In this document: in pieces, positions 11,045 through 20,286 of the stretch | Position numbering within the stretch: position 1 is the first letter of the stretch | How the letters are laid out: each line of letters begins with the position of its first letter | NCBI GenBank assembly: GCA_963783195.1 | Contig: CAWAMV010000004.1 | Coordinates: 2,046,001 to 2,110,000, forward strand | Reading direction: 5' to 3' | Source: Croceibacterium_B sp963783195 | GTDB taxonomy: Bacteria > Pseudomonadota > Alphaproteobacteria > Sphingomonadales > Sphingomonadaceae | Length of the DNA: 64,000 nt | Made by a program: the position numbers and the translations under genes | The notes under the pieces: generated by a model | Told to the model about the DNA's origin: nothing | The model's input: the letters and a program-made list of their open reading frames with translations, nothing else | Database searches by the model: none

Positions 11045-12412
11045 ATGTCTTACGATGTACACGTGATTGGCGGCGGCCTGGCCGGAAGCGAAGCCGCCTG
11101 GCAGCTCGCTCGCCGGGGTCTCAGGGTTCGCCTGTCGGAAATGCGCGGAGGCGGAGACACGACGCCCGCGCATCAGGGCGACGGGCTGGCCGAACTGGTC
11201 TGCTCCAACTCCTTCCGCTCCGACGACAGCGACAAGAACGCGGTCGGCCTGCTGCACGACGAGATGCGGCGGCTCGACTCGCTCGTGATGCAGGCGGGCG
11301 AAGTGGCGCGCGTTCCTGCCGGATCCGCCATGGCGGTCGACCGCGAGGTCTTCTCGGCCGAGGTCGAAAAGGCATTGCGCCAGCAGCCCAACCTCGAGAT
11401 CGTTCGCGAACGGATCGACCGCCTCCCCGACGCCGGACTGACGATCGTGGCCACCGGCCCGTTGACGGCCGCCGGCCTTGCGGAAAGCATCGTTGGTGCA
11501 ACCGGGCAGGAACGGCTCGCCTTCTTCGACGCCATCGCCCCCATCGTCCACTTCGACAGCATCGACATGGACGTGTGCTGGATGCAGAGCCGCTGGGACA
11601 AGGTCGATCCATCTGGCGGCGAGGGCAAGGACTACATCAACTGCCCGATGACCAGGGAGCAGTACCTCGCCTTCCACCAGGGCCTGCTCGATGGCGAGAA
11701 GGGCGAATTCAAGGAGTGGGAGCGCAACACGCCCTACTTCGATGGCTGCATGCCGATCGAGGTCATGGCCGAGCGGGGGGTCGACACCCTGCGTTTCGGA
11801 CCGATGAAGCCGGTCGGTCTCGACAATCCGCATGACCGCACACCCGAGTTCCCCCAGGGGCGCTGGCCCCATGCCGTGGTGCAGCTGCGGCAGGACAACA
11901 AGCTCGGCACGCTGTGGAACATGGTCGGCTTCCAGACCAAGCTGAAGCATGCCGAGCAGGTACGCCTGTTCCGGACCATTCCTGGGTTGGAGAACGCCGA
12001 GTTCGCCCGGCTGGGCGGGTTGCACCGCAACACCTTCCTCAACTCCCCGACCCTGCTCGACCGGCAGCTGCGCCTGAAGGCAGCGCCACATATCCGCTTC
12101 GCCGGGCAGATCACCGGGTGCGAAGGCTATGTCGAGAGCGCGGCAGTCGGGCTGCTCGCCGGAATCATGGCGGCTGGCGAAGCGACCGGCCGCGCCTGGA
12201 CCGTGCCCCCGCGAACAAGCGCCATGGGTGCGCTGCTGGCCCACATCACGGGCGACGCCGATGCGCAAAGCTACCAGCCCATGAATGTCAATTTCGGTCT
12301 CTTCCCGCCGCTCCACGACGTGAAGAAGAAGGCCCGGAAAGAAGCCTATACCGAGCGGGCAAAAGCCGATTTCGGTGCGTGGCTGGCGGAAACCGAGGCG
12401 GTCCCGGCCTGA
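11045..12412 (+). CDS. trmFO: Methylenetetrahydrofolate-tRNA-(uracil-5-)-methyltransferase TrmFO
   Basis: A 455-residue flavoprotein that makes m5U54 in the T-loop of tRNA using methylenetetrahydrofolate and FAD. The N-terminal dinucleotide-binding motif is VIGGGLAGSEAAWQLARRG. The conserved segments LVCSNSFRSD, CPMTREQYLAF, TPYFDGCMPIE and ITGCEGYVESAA (with the catalytic Cys) are present, and the length is normal. AAGG directly precedes ATG 11045. It converges with zero spacing on the EF-hand gene (stop codons at 12412 and 12413). Confidence 0.97.
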   Translation: MSYDVHVIGGGLAGSEAAWQLARRGLRVRLSEMRGGGDTTPAHQGDGLAELVCSNSFRSDDSDKNAVGLLHDEMRRLDSLVMQAGEVARVPAGSAMAVDREVFSAEVEKALRQQPNLEIVRERIDRLPDAGLTIVATGPLTAAGLAESIVGATGQERLAFFDAIAPIVHFDSIDMDVCWMQSRWDKVDPSGGEGKDYINCPMTREQYLAFHQGLLDGEKGEFKEWERNTPYFDGCMPIEVMAERGVDTLRFGPMKPVGLDNPHDRTPEFPQGRWPHAVVQLRQDNKLGTLWNMVGFQTKLKHAEQVRLFRTIPGLENAEFARLGGLHRNTFLNSPTLLDRQLRLKAAPHIRFAGQITGCEGYVESAAVGLLAGIMAAGEATGRAWTVPPRTSAMGALLAHITGDADAQSYQPMNVNFGLFPPLHDVKKKARKEAYTERAKADFGAWLAETEAVPA

Positions 12413-12868
12413 CTAGCAGCGGCAGGCCGGCTTTTTCTTCGTCCGCTTGGGCGCCGTCGTGGCAAATTCCGCCGCGGTCAGCTTGCCATCGCCATCGGCA
12501 TCGGCCCCTTCGAACCGGTCGACCGTAGCAACCGCCCATTCCTCGAAGGTAAGGAGGTTGTTGCCGTCCCTGTCGAGCTTGCGAAAGCCGTCGGTGCGGC
12601 TCGAGAGCATTTCGTCGCGGGTGATGATTCGGTCGCGATTGCGGTCGTAGCGGAAGAAGCGCTGCTCCTCGCGGCTGAGCTCGCTCTGCTCGGGCGGTGC
12701 CGGGCCCGTCAGCCCGGCGATGTCGGCGCTGGGCAGGCCGGTCGGCGTTTCGGATGGCAGGACCGGCGGCGGAGCGCCGCGCTCGACCTCCGCCCTGCCC
12801 TCGAGCCAGAACAGCCCAAGCGCCAGCAACGCGAGCATCGCGAGTGCCCCCAGAACGACCCTGTTCAT
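12413..12868 (-). CDS. EF-hand domain protein, membrane-anchored or exported
   Basis: A 151-residue protein with an N-terminal hydrophobic segment (residues about 4-22) that is a signal anchor or signal peptide, a proline-rich linker, and three EF-hand calcium loops: DRNRDRIITRDE, DRDGNNLLTFEE and DADGDGKLTAAE. Each has Asp at positions 1, 3 and 5 or a near equivalent and Glu at 12. The C-terminus is basic and cysteine-containing (KRTKKKPACRC). It probably senses or buffers calcium at the cell envelope. It lies downstream of the squalene-synthase-like gene by 14 bp, so the two may share a transcript. Confidence 0.83.
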   Translation of the reverse strand: MNRVVLGALAMLALLALGLFWLEGRAEVERGAPPPVLPSETPTGLPSADIAGLTGPAPPEQSELSREEQRFFRYDRNRDRIITRDEMLSSRTDGFRKLDRDGNNLLTFEEWAVATVDRFEGADADGDGKLTAAEFATTAPKRTKKKPACRC

Positions 12869-12882
12869 TGGATTGCAATAGC

Positions 12883-13524
12883 CTAGCGGCCGAACAATCC
12901 AACCCTGAATGCTGTTGCCGCCGCGCCCCGCCCCTCGAGCAGCGGCCTTCCGCCACGACGCAGGGACCGGCGGCCGAGCGCCGCCAGCACGGCAAGCGGT
13001 CGCAGGCCCGACGGCAAGTGCAATGGCGAAGTCTCGCCGGCGTGGGCGACGACCCGGGACCTTTCTTCCTCGTTGGAAAGGTTCGCGGCAAGGTCCGCCA
13101 GCGCCCAGGTCCGCGCTGCCCGGTCAGCCGAATCCCTGTCCGTACCCATTTCCCCGGCCAGCGCTGCAAAGCCCGCCTGGCGCCCGGCGGCAAAACCCGC
13201 AATCGCGCTCTCGTCCAGCCGGTCTGCCAGCAGGTGCTCCCACCCTTCCGCCAATGCGGCCAGGGAGTCCGGCGATTGCCAGCTTGCAAGCCGGGCCAGA
13301 ATCGGTTCGCCGGCTGGCCACCGGGAGCGTGGCGAGTCCAGGGTATCGCGCCACCAGGCCAGCCGCATCTGCGCGAGCATCGGCTCGCTAGCTCGCCGAA
13401 CGATCGAGCCGAGCCGCGCATCGAGAGCAAGAAGCGGGAGCAGAAGCGGCCGAACCGCCAGCGGGGCGTAGGCAAAGGCCAGCCGCTGCGGTTCCGAGAG
13501 TTCGGCCTCGAGCGAAATTTCCAT
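12883..13524 (-). CDS. Squalene/phytoene synthase-family protein (divergent, short)
   Basis: A 213-residue protein related to the squalene/phytoene synthase family (PF00494); the visible family signature is the segment LAQMRLAWWRDTLDS near residue 50 and the mid-region ADRAARTWALADLAANL. It is shorter than true synthases (about 280-350 aa), and the first aspartate-rich substrate motif (DxxxD) is not evident; its position reads LDARLGSIV. It may therefore be a non-catalytic or divergent family member. The same type of gene is often found next to trmFO in related bacteria (from memory, not checked). No carotenoid genes are nearby. Confidence 0.68.
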   Translation of the reverse strand: MEISLEAELSEPQRLAFAYAPLAVRPLLLPLLALDARLGSIVRRASEPMLAQMRLAWWRDTLDSPRSRWPAGEPILARLASWQSPDSLAALAEGWEHLLADRLDESAIAGFAAGRQAGFAALAGEMGTDRDSADRAARTWALADLAANLSNEEERSRVVAHAGETSPLHLPSGLRPLAVLAALGRRSLRRGGRPLLEGRGAAATAFRVGLFGR

Positions 13525-13685
13525 GGCGTCAGCCTTCGCTATCCGCGCCCGATCCTGTCAAGCGGCACCCGCTCGAGCCCCCGGGGTCATCGTCAATATC
13601 CTGTTTACCCTGAACCTTCACGGTCCGGTGAGCATGATTGTTCTACGAAGGCGAAGATCGATCGAAATAGATGTGAGGACACCCA

Positions 13686-15007
13686 ATGTCCGCGACAAAG
13701 CACGCAATCTTCAAAAGAATTCTGAGCGATGTGAGCGGCAACGCCGTTCTCCTCACTGCGCTAGGGATGCCGGTGCTCATCGGCGCGGCAGGTTACGCCA
13801 TGGACATGGCGCAGATGTACGCCTGGCAGCGCGAGTTGCAGCACTCGGTCGACCAGGCCGCGCTCGCCGGCGCATGGGCCCTGTGCCTATGACAAGGACA
13901 CGCAGACTTATACCACCCGTGCGCAACAGGAGTACCGCGCGAACCTGTCGGTCACGAATACCTTCAGCGATGCAAACGCGACCGTGCAGCTCGGCAATTA
14001 CGGTACCGGAATCAGAACAACAGCGTGGTCGTGTCCGCCAGCGCGACAAAGCGGCTGCCGTTCAGCGGGTTCATCGTCAACAAGTCGATGACTGTGTTCG
14101 CCACGGCTCAGGCGACCTATGCCGACCGGTGGCACCTACCAAGCCTGCCTCATGGCACTGAAGAAGGACGTAGGCGGCACGTTCACCGTCGGGGGCAGCG
14201 CCACCGTGACCGCTTCTTGCGGCCTGGGCGCGCTTTCGTGCGAAGCCGGCGCGATCGACAGATTGGTGATTCGTCGACAGGGCGTGACAACCGACAGCAT
14301 CGTCACCTGCGGCACAGCCAGTACCGACCAACCTGCAGGACAAGGTGACGGACAACGCCACAGGTGTAACAATCCGTTCGAAACGCTCCCCGCACCTTCA
14401 GGGAACGAGACGGCCAAGAGCCTGAACTGCCCCAACGGCTAAAGGCAAGGGAACGACACGAATATGACCCCCGGCCGTCTATACTGGCGGATTCAATGTC
14501 GCCTGCAAGATGGTGATGGCGAAAGGGTATCTATGTCATCAACGGCGGCGTGATGGACATCAGCGAGCAAAAGGCCAATATCACCGGGAACGGCGTCATG
14601 TTCGTGCTGCAAGCCATGGGGCGACGTTAAAGCTGGGCGGCCAGGGCAACGGAGGCATGCTCAACCTGACGCCGATGGAGGCGGCGGATTTCGTCGGCAC
14701 GCCGAACGCAGCCATACAAGGACAAGTACGCCGGGCATGCTCATCTACGAGGACTCCAGCGGCGTCGACGACACCCGGCTTCGCACAAGTTCAACGGCAA
14801 CGCGAGACATGTCGGTACGCGGAACGTTTTATCTGCCGAGCGGGAACCTGACCGTGAACGGCAATTCCAATACGTCGCCGCTGTGTTTCCAGCTCTGGGC
14901 TGCGACGCTGAGAATCACCGGCAACACGACGCCTGTCCACGACCTGCGCGTCGACCCAGACCAATTCCGCGGGCTCGCAGCCCGGCGGCGTAAGGTTCGT
15001 CGCGTGA
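13686..15007 (+). pseudogene. Frame-disrupted TadG-like (Flp pilus assembly) protein
   Basis: The first gene of the Tad-type cluster. The N-terminal 65 codons are intact: a basic segment, then GNAVLLTALGMPVLIGAAGYAMDMAQMYAW, a TadE/TadG membrane helix, then HSVDQAALAGAWAL. After that, conserved family text continues only by hopping frame at least seven times (near 13885, 14012, 14110, 14450, 14529, 14610, 14720 and 14935). Segments such as SVVVSASATKRLPFSGF, ATYATGGTYQACLMALKK, GGVMDISEQKANITGNG, HGATLKLGGQGNGGMLNL and YLPSGNLTVNGNSNTSP match Tad-domain proteins in order. The reconstructed end at TGA 15005-15007 overlaps the next gene's GTG. Frame shifts without obvious missense decay suggest indel errors rather than old decay. 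Confidence 0.7.
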
Positions 15008-15465
15008 TCGCCGCCCGTGCGCCTTTTCCGCGGCTTTTGAACGCGCGTGAGGACGGTACAATGGCGATCGAGACTGCGCTCATCACGCCGCTGCTGGCAG
15101 CGATGGCGCTGGGCACATTCGATGTGAGCATGATGGTTTCGCGCGAGCAGCAGCTGCAGAGCGCCGCCAACGAGGCCTCGGAAATAATCCTGGCTGCATC
15201 CGGCGGCTCCGGCATCATTCCGGCACGAGCCTCGACACGATACTGGAATCGTCCCTCGACCTGCGAGGACAAGATCACGATGTCGCCGCTTTTCCGCTGC
15301 GGCACATCCACGACCACCTCGTCCACAGCGCCGACGTGCCCTCCTAAGCAGATGTACAGCTACGTCAGATCAACGTTGGCCGACAGCTACACGCCGCTGT
15401 GGACCGCTTTTGGCGTCGGCCACACGGTGAACTTCAACATCACGCGGACCGTGCAGGTCGGATGA
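15004..15465 (+). CDS. TadE-like pilus assembly protein
   Basis: About 153 residues from GTG 15004, which overlaps the preceding gene's stop by GTGA. A basic N-terminus is followed by the TadE signature DGTMAIETALITPLLAAMALGTFDVSM, a single membrane helix with a Glu just inside it, as in TadE/TadG family pseudopilin-like proteins. The frame stays open, but about 15225-15280 the better family text lies in another frame (GTSLDTILESSLDL), and it then returns to the annotated frame, so two compensating indels are likely. The gene ends at TGA 15463-15465, overlapping the next ATG by ATGA. The exact protein in that middle stretch is uncertain. Confidence 0.65.
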   Translation: MIAARAPFPRLLNAREDGTMAIETALITPLLAAMALGTFDVSMMVSREQQLQSAANEASEIILAASGGSGIIPARASTRYWNRPSTCEDKITMSPLFRCGTSTTTSSTAPTCPPKQMYSYVRSTLADSYTPLWTAFGVGHTVNFNITRTVQVG

Positions 15466-15907
15466 ACGCCATGCAGGAACTGCCTCCGCGGCCTTTGCCG
15501 CCACACGGCCAAGGGTTCTTCCGCCGTGGAGTTCGCCCTGCTCGCGCCGGTGTTTATGGCGCTGATGTTCGGCGTCGTCGAAGTCGGCGTCTACATGCAG
15601 AACTACAACGCATCCGATCGCTCGGCGCCGCCGCATCCCGCTACGCAGCGGTCGAATACCAGAAGAACAACAAGATGGCCGAGACTACGCTCGAAGACAA
15701 TATCACTGTTCATGGGGATCAGGTCGCCTTATAATCTTTCGCCCGAATCGCTTGACGGTGGACGTCAACGAGGTAACCCCCAGTCCTGTCGACGGTGCAA
15801 GACAGTTCGACCTGGAAATCAGCTATGACCTGCCGGACATCGTCGGCGGAACCTCGATCGACGACATTACGATCACCTACTCACGCCAGCTCTTCGTCCT
15901 GAGTTGA
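15462..15907 (+). pseudogene. Frame-disrupted TadE-like protein
   Basis: The start ATG 15462 overlaps the previous stop. Family text is AKGSSAVEFALLAPVFMALM (membrane helix, with the conserved Glu), then VEVGVYMQNYNA, in frame 1, then IRSLGAAASRYAAVEYQKNN in frame 0, then LSPESL and VDVNEVTPSPVDGARQFDLE in other frames, ending ISYDLPDIVGG to VLS and TGA 15905-15907. At least three frame changes (near 15500, 15620 and 15720-15760) are needed. The intact product would be about 147 residues, a normal TadE length. As in the first gene of the cluster, segments between breaks are well formed, so indel errors are the likeliest cause. Confidence 0.62.
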
Positions 15908-15973
15908 GAGTCAATTCTGCGAAGTTCCATAACAAGTTAACCAGTTCCCTTCGCCATTGCGTTACTGGGCGCG

Positions 15974-17584
15974 GTGTATGCCGGCAGGGTGAAGCTTCAG
16001 TTCGCCCTTCCCCGCCTGCTCCGCAGGCTTTCGCGCGACACCGCAGGCAATACCCTGGCGATGATTGCCGCGGCGCTCGTCCCCCTCCTGGCGATTGTCG
16101 GTGGCGGCGTCGACGTGAGCCGGGGATACCTCGCCCAAAGCCGCCTGCAGCAGGCCTGCGACGCCGGCGTGCTCGCTGCGCGCAAGCGGATGGGCTCGAA
16201 CATCGTGGCAGGGGTCCTCACCGCCAACGCGGCGAACGCCGGGCAAAAGTTCTTCGACGTCAACTTCAAGGACGGGATGTACGGCACGCAGAGCCGCTCG
16301 TTCGCCATGGCGGTGCAACCGGACTTCTCGATCGCCGGAACGGCCAAGGTCGTCGTGCCGACGACCATCATGAACATCTTTGGCTACACGCAGATGCCGC
16401 TCAGCGCCCAGTGCGGCGCGCAGCTCAGCATGTCGAATACCGACGTCATGATGGTGCTGGACACGACCGGCTCGATGGCTTCGAAGAACCCCGGCGACAG
16501 CAAGAGCAAGATCAACTCGCTGAAGGACGTCGTCCGCTCGTTCTACGCCACGCTCAACACCGCCAGTTCGCCTTCGACCCGCATCCGCTTCGGATTCGTA
16601 CCCTATTCGACCAACGTCAACGTGGGTCATCTCCTGGCGGAGGACTGGCTGGCGAAGGACGTTGATTACGACACGCGCGAACCCGTGGTCGTGCTGGGCA
16701 CCAAGCTGTGGCGCTACGCCAAGGTCAACGTCGACACGCGTTTCCTGTGGAACGGCAGCCCGACGAAGCAATTCCGCATCGGCGGCACGGCGAGCAGCCC
16801 GAGCCAGGTGACCGTCGGCTGGGGCGGCTGCATCGAAGAGCGCAAGACCTACGAGATCACCGACTATACCAATGTCGATCTCACCAAGGCGCTCGACCTC
16901 GATCTCGACCTCGTGCCCGATCCGGGCAAGCCGGACACGCAGTGGAAGCCGCTGCTGGCGGACCTCGGCTTTGCACGCGGAATTGGTGCGGCGCCGAACA
17001 CCTTCAACCTGTTGCCGCTGGACACGGCCAACCAGTACATCAACCCCAACTGGTATGGCTACGCGGCGTGCCCGCCCCAGGCCCGCAAGCTCGCACAGAT
17101 GACCGCGGCCGAGGTTGACGCCTACCTTGCCACACTCAGTCCCTACGGCAGCACCTATCACGACATCGGCATGATCTGGGGCGGCCGCCTGATCTCCCCA
17201 ACCGGCATCTTCGCGGCGGAAAACGCGGATGCTGACGGGCAGGCGACGGCCCGCAACCTGATCTTCCTGACCGACGGACAAACGGCCCCGCTCGACATCA
17301 GCTACGGCAGCTACGGCATCGAAGGGCTGGACCGGCGTCGCTGGAAGCCCTCCTCCTCGCTCTCGCTGACCAAGACGGTCGAGAAGCGCTTCTCGTACGC
17401 CTGTGAGGAGGTGAAGAAAAAGAACGTAACCGTCTGGGTCATCGCCTTCGGTACCAGTCTCAACCCGATGCTGACCTCGTGCGCCGGCGGCGGACACTAC
17501 TTCGAGGCGAAGGACGCTGTCTCGCTGGAACAGGTATTTCAGAAGATCGCCGGGCAGATCGGTGACCTGAGGCTCTCGAAATGA
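15974..17584 (+). CDS. TadG-like pilus assembly protein with von Willebrand factor A domain
   Basis: A 536-residue intact protein. A basic N-terminus is followed by a membrane helix (about residues 29-46, MIAAALVPLLAIVGGGVDVS) and the Tad signature GYLAQSRLQQACDAGVLAA. A VWA domain starts near residue 157: the MIDAS motif is DTTGSM at 163-168 and a later segment is NLIFLTDGQTAP with the Thr/Asp expected to complete metal binding. The C-terminus CAGGGHYFEAKDAVSLEQVFQKIA is typical of this family. TadG proteins are thought to anchor or assemble Flp/Tad pili at the envelope. Its stop overlaps the next ATG by 4 bases (ATGA), implying one transcript. Confidence 0.88.
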   Translation: MYAGRVKLQFALPRLLRRLSRDTAGNTLAMIAAALVPLLAIVGGGVDVSRGYLAQSRLQQACDAGVLAARKRMGSNIVAGVLTANAANAGQKFFDVNFKDGMYGTQSRSFAMAVQPDFSIAGTAKVVVPTTIMNIFGYTQMPLSAQCGAQLSMSNTDVMMVLDTTGSMASKNPGDSKSKINSLKDVVRSFYATLNTASSPSTRIRFGFVPYSTNVNVGHLLAEDWLAKDVDYDTREPVVVLGTKLWRYAKVNVDTRFLWNGSPTKQFRIGGTASSPSQVTVGWGGCIEERKTYEITDYTNVDLTKALDLDLDLVPDPGKPDTQWKPLLADLGFARGIGAAPNTFNLLPLDTANQYINPNWYGYAACPPQARKLAQMTAAEVDAYLATLSPYGSTYHDIGMIWGGRLISPTGIFAAENADADGQATARNLIFLTDGQTAPLDISYGSYGIEGLDRRRWKPSSSLSLTKTVEKRFSYACEEVKKKNVTVWVIAFGTSLNPMLTSCAGGGHYFEAKDAVSLEQVFQKIAGQIGDLRLSK

Positions 17585-18173
17585 TTGTTCGTGCCGTCCG
17601 GCGCCGTCTTGCCGCCGACCAGATTGGCGCAACCGTGGTGGAGTTCGCCCTGATCGCACCGGTGCTGGTCATGACGCTGCTCGGATTGTTCGACATGGCC
17701 TATTCCACCTATACATCGTCGGTCATGCAGGGCGCGATCGCCAATGCGGCACGCAACTCGGCGATCGAAGGGGCCGATCACACTCTATCGACAGCAGAGT
17801 AGATGCGGCGATCAAGAACATCGCCGGAAGTGCGACCGTGACCTTCAGCCGCAAGGCTTACAGCAACTTCTCCGACGTCAAGGCGCCAGAGGACTTCACC
17901 GACCTCAACGGTGACGGCCGGTGCAATGCCGGCGAACCGTTCGAGGACGTGAACGGCAACAGGGCCTGGGATGCAGACCGCGGCAAGGCCGGCGGTGGCG
18001 GCGCGCGCGACGCGGTGCTCTACACCGTGCGGGTATCCTATCCGCGCGCGTTCCCGATCTATCGCTTCATCGGCATGTCCGACACGCAAGTCGTCGAGAG
18101 CTCGACCGTCCTGCGTAACCAGCCTTACGACAAGCAGGCCGCGGTCACGCCGACAATCGGGAACTGCGCGTGA
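17581..18173 (+). pseudogene. TadE-like protein with EF-hand/dockerin-like loop, one frameshift
   Basis: The N-terminal part (ATG 17581 to about 17783) carries a TadE helix, ATVVEFALIAPVLVMTLLGLF, and QGAIANAARNSAIEGA. One apparent 1-base deletion near 17783 shifts the frame; the downstream frame continues without interruption as SRVDAAIKNIAGSATVTFSR to IGNCA and TGA 18171-18173. The reconstructed product is about 197 residues. Its middle contains DLNGDGRCNAGEPFEDVNG followed by NRAWDADRG, two Asp/Asn/Gly-rich loops resembling calcium-binding EF-hand or dockerin loops. The stop overlaps the next gene's GTG (GTGA). A single indel error would restore a normal gene. Confidence 0.72.
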
Positions 18174-18856
18174 AGGGCCCGCGCATGCTGATGCGCCGCC
18201 TCGCGCGCAGTCGATCGGGCGTGGCGATGACCGAGTTTGCGCTGGCCGCGCCGCTGCTCCTGACGGCCGGGCTTTACGGTACGGAAGTGGCATGGTTGGC
18301 GCTGACGCATCTCAAGGTCAGCCAGACCGCCATGCAGATCGCCGATAACGCCTCGCGCATCGGCGACACCTCCATGCTGGAGTATCGCAAGATCTACGAA
18401 GCCGACATCGACGACGTTTTTCACGGCGCCGACATCGAAGCCGGTTCGGGAATCGATCTTTTCAAGCACGGCAGGGTCATCATCAGCAGCCTGGAGGTCG
18501 TGCCGGGAAGCGCTTCCAAGCAGCAGTACATCCACTGGCAGCGCTGCATGGGGGCCAAGGACTGGACTTCGAATTATGGAGTTGCGGGCGCGGGGCTGTC
18601 CGACCCCAGCTTTGACGGGATGGGGCCGGCCGGCGACAAGGTCACCGCTTATGACGAGGACGACGCGGTCATCTTCGTCGAGATCGCCTACGATTACACC
18701 CCGCTGTTCGGCGACGTGTTCATCAAGGACAACCTGGTCCACGTTTACGGCGCGTTCAACGTGCGCGACAGCCGGGACCTGGCGCAGATCTATCAGCGCG
18801 ATCCCGCTGCGCCCGACCCGGTGGCCAAGTGCGACAGGTTCAGCGCTCTCACCTGA
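18170..18856 (+). CDS. TadE/TadG-like pilus assembly protein
   Basis: A 228-residue intact protein, last of the cluster. It may start at GTG 18170 (overlapping the previous stop) or at ATG 18185. After a basic stretch (RRLARSRSG) comes VAMTEFALAAPLLLTAGLYG, the TadE helix with the conserved Glu, then WLALTHLKVSQTAMQIADNASRIG. The rest is predicted to be extracytoplasmic and includes EIAYDYTPLFGDVF near residue 180, a common TadE-family ending region. No prepilin, tadA ATPase or secretin gene lies in this window, so the partners must be elsewhere. Confidence 0.82.
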   Translation: MKGPRMLMRRLARSRSGVAMTEFALAAPLLLTAGLYGTEVAWLALTHLKVSQTAMQIADNASRIGDTSMLEYRKIYEADIDDVFHGADIEAGSGIDLFKHGRVIISSLEVVPGSASKQQYIHWQRCMGAKDWTSNYGVAGAGLSDPSFDGMGPAGDKVTAYDEDDAVIFVEIAYDYTPLFGDVFIKDNLVHVYGAFNVRDSRDLAQIYQRDPAAPDPVAKCDRFSALT

Positions 18857-18906
18857 CCTGAGCGACGGTCGAGGATCATCTCGATCGGCCGGGCCTGGCC
18901 GGCTCG

Positions 18907-20286
18907 TCAGTCCTTGTAGCAGACCTTCCGCACCGCCTCGACGATCCGGGCGGAATCGATCAGCGCCAGCTTTTCGAGGTTGGCCGCATAGGGAAGCGGC
19001 ACGTCCTCGTTGCACACGCGCAGGACCGGGGCGTCGAGGTGATCGAAGCCCTGCTCCATGCAGACCGCAATGACCTCCGAAGCGATCGAGCAGGTCGGCC
19101 AGCCCTCTTCCGCCACCACCAGACGGTTCGTCTTGGCGAGGCTTTCCAGGATCGTGCCGGTGTCGAGCGGACGCAGGGTGCGCAGGTCCACCACCTCCGC
19201 GTCGATTCCGTCTTCGGCCAGCTTCTCCGCCGCCTCGAGCGCCAGGCCGACACCGATCGAATAGCTGACTATGGTCACATCGCTCCCCTCGCGCATGATC
19301 CGCGCCTTGCCGATCGGCAGGACGTGGTCGTCGAGCTGGGCGAGTTCGAACGAGCGGCCATAGAGCAGCTCGTTCTCGAGGAAGACCACCGGGTCCTCGC
19401 AGCGGATCGCCGCCTTGAGCAGGCCCTTGGCGTCGCTCGCGTCGTATGGCGCGATGACGATCAGGCCGGGCACGCTGGCGTACCACGGACCGTAGTTCTG
19501 GCTGTGCTGCGCGGCGACGCGGCTGGCCGCGCCGTTCGGGCCGCGGAACACCACCGGGCAGCGCATCTGGCCACCCGACATGTAGTTGGTCTTGGCCGCC
19601 GAGTTCACGATATGGTCGATCGCCTGCATCGCGAAGTTGAAGGTCATGAACTCGATGACCGGGCGCAGGCCACCCATGGCCGCACCGGTGCCGATGCCGG
19701 CGAAGCCGTATTCCGTGATCGGCGTGTCGATAACGCGGCGCGGACCGAACTCGTCGAGCAGGCCCTGCGTGACCTTGTAGGCACCCTGGTACTCGGCGAC
19801 TTCCTCGCCCATCACGAAGACGCGGTCGTCGCGGCGCATTTCCTCGGCCATCGCGTCGCGCAGCGCCTCGCGCAGCGTCACGGTGACCATGTTGGTGCCG
19901 GCGGGAATCTCGGGGTCCCTGGCCGGCGGGCTCGCCTTCGGCTTCGAAATCTCGGCGCGATCCTCGTCTCGGCCCACGTCCTTGCCCTCGCCCGGCACGT
20001 CCTGCACCGCAGGTTCGGGAGCGCGCGCTGCGGACAGGTCCTCGCCGTCCTGGCCGAGAACCGCTATCACGGTGCCGACCTTCACGCCCTCGGTACCCTC
20101 TGGGATCAGGATCTTGCCGACGGTCCCCTCGTCGATCGATTCGAATTCCATCGTCGCCTTGTCGGTCTCGATCTCGGCGATAACGTCACCGGGCGAAATG
20201 GTGTCGCCTTCCTTGACCAGCCACTTGGCCAGCGTACCTTCTTCCATCGTCGGCGAGAGGGCCGGCATTTTCAGCTCGATCGACAT
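18907..20286 (-). CDS. pdhB: Pyruvate dehydrogenase E1 component, beta subunit with lipoyl domain
   Basis: A 459-residue E1-beta that decarboxylates pyruvate with PdhA and thiamine diphosphate. The N-terminal biotinyl/lipoyl domain (about residues 1-80) has the lipoylation site ETDKATMEF with Lys43. A Pro/Ala/Glu-rich linker leads to the E1-beta domain (from about residue 140, NMVTVTLREALRDAMAEEM), ending VRKVCYKD. An N-terminal lipoyl domain on E1-beta is a feature of many alphaproteobacteria. The start at 20286 is chosen because MSIELKMPALSPTMEEG is the lipoyl-domain start and the ATG overlaps the pdhA stop (TGATG). Confidence 0.97.
   Translation of the reverse strand: MSIELKMPALSPTMEEGTLAKWLVKEGDTISPGDVIAEIETDKATMEFESIDEGTVGKILIPEGTEGVKVGTVIAVLGQDGEDLSAARAPEPAVQDVPGEGKDVGRDEDRAEISKPKASPPARDPEIPAGTNMVTVTLREALRDAMAEEMRRDDRVFVMGEEVAEYQGAYKVTQGLLDEFGPRRVIDTPITEYGFAGIGTGAAMGGLRPVIEFMTFNFAMQAIDHIVNSAAKTNYMSGGQMRCPVVFRGPNGAASRVAAQHSQNYGPWYASVPGLIVIAPYDASDAKGLLKAAIRCEDPVVFLENELLYGRSFELAQLDDHVLPIGKARIMREGSDVTIVSYSIGVGLALEAAEKLAEDGIDAEVVDLRTLRPLDTGTILESLAKTNRLVVAEEGWPTCSIASEVIAVCMEQGFDHLDAPVLRVCNEDVPLPYAANLEKLALIDSARIVEAVRKVCYKD

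Noticed and set aside
12883..13524. Full carotenoid biosynthesis gene cluster
   Set aside because: Only a short, motif-poor synthase-like protein is present; no crtI, crtY or other carotenoid genes are nearby.
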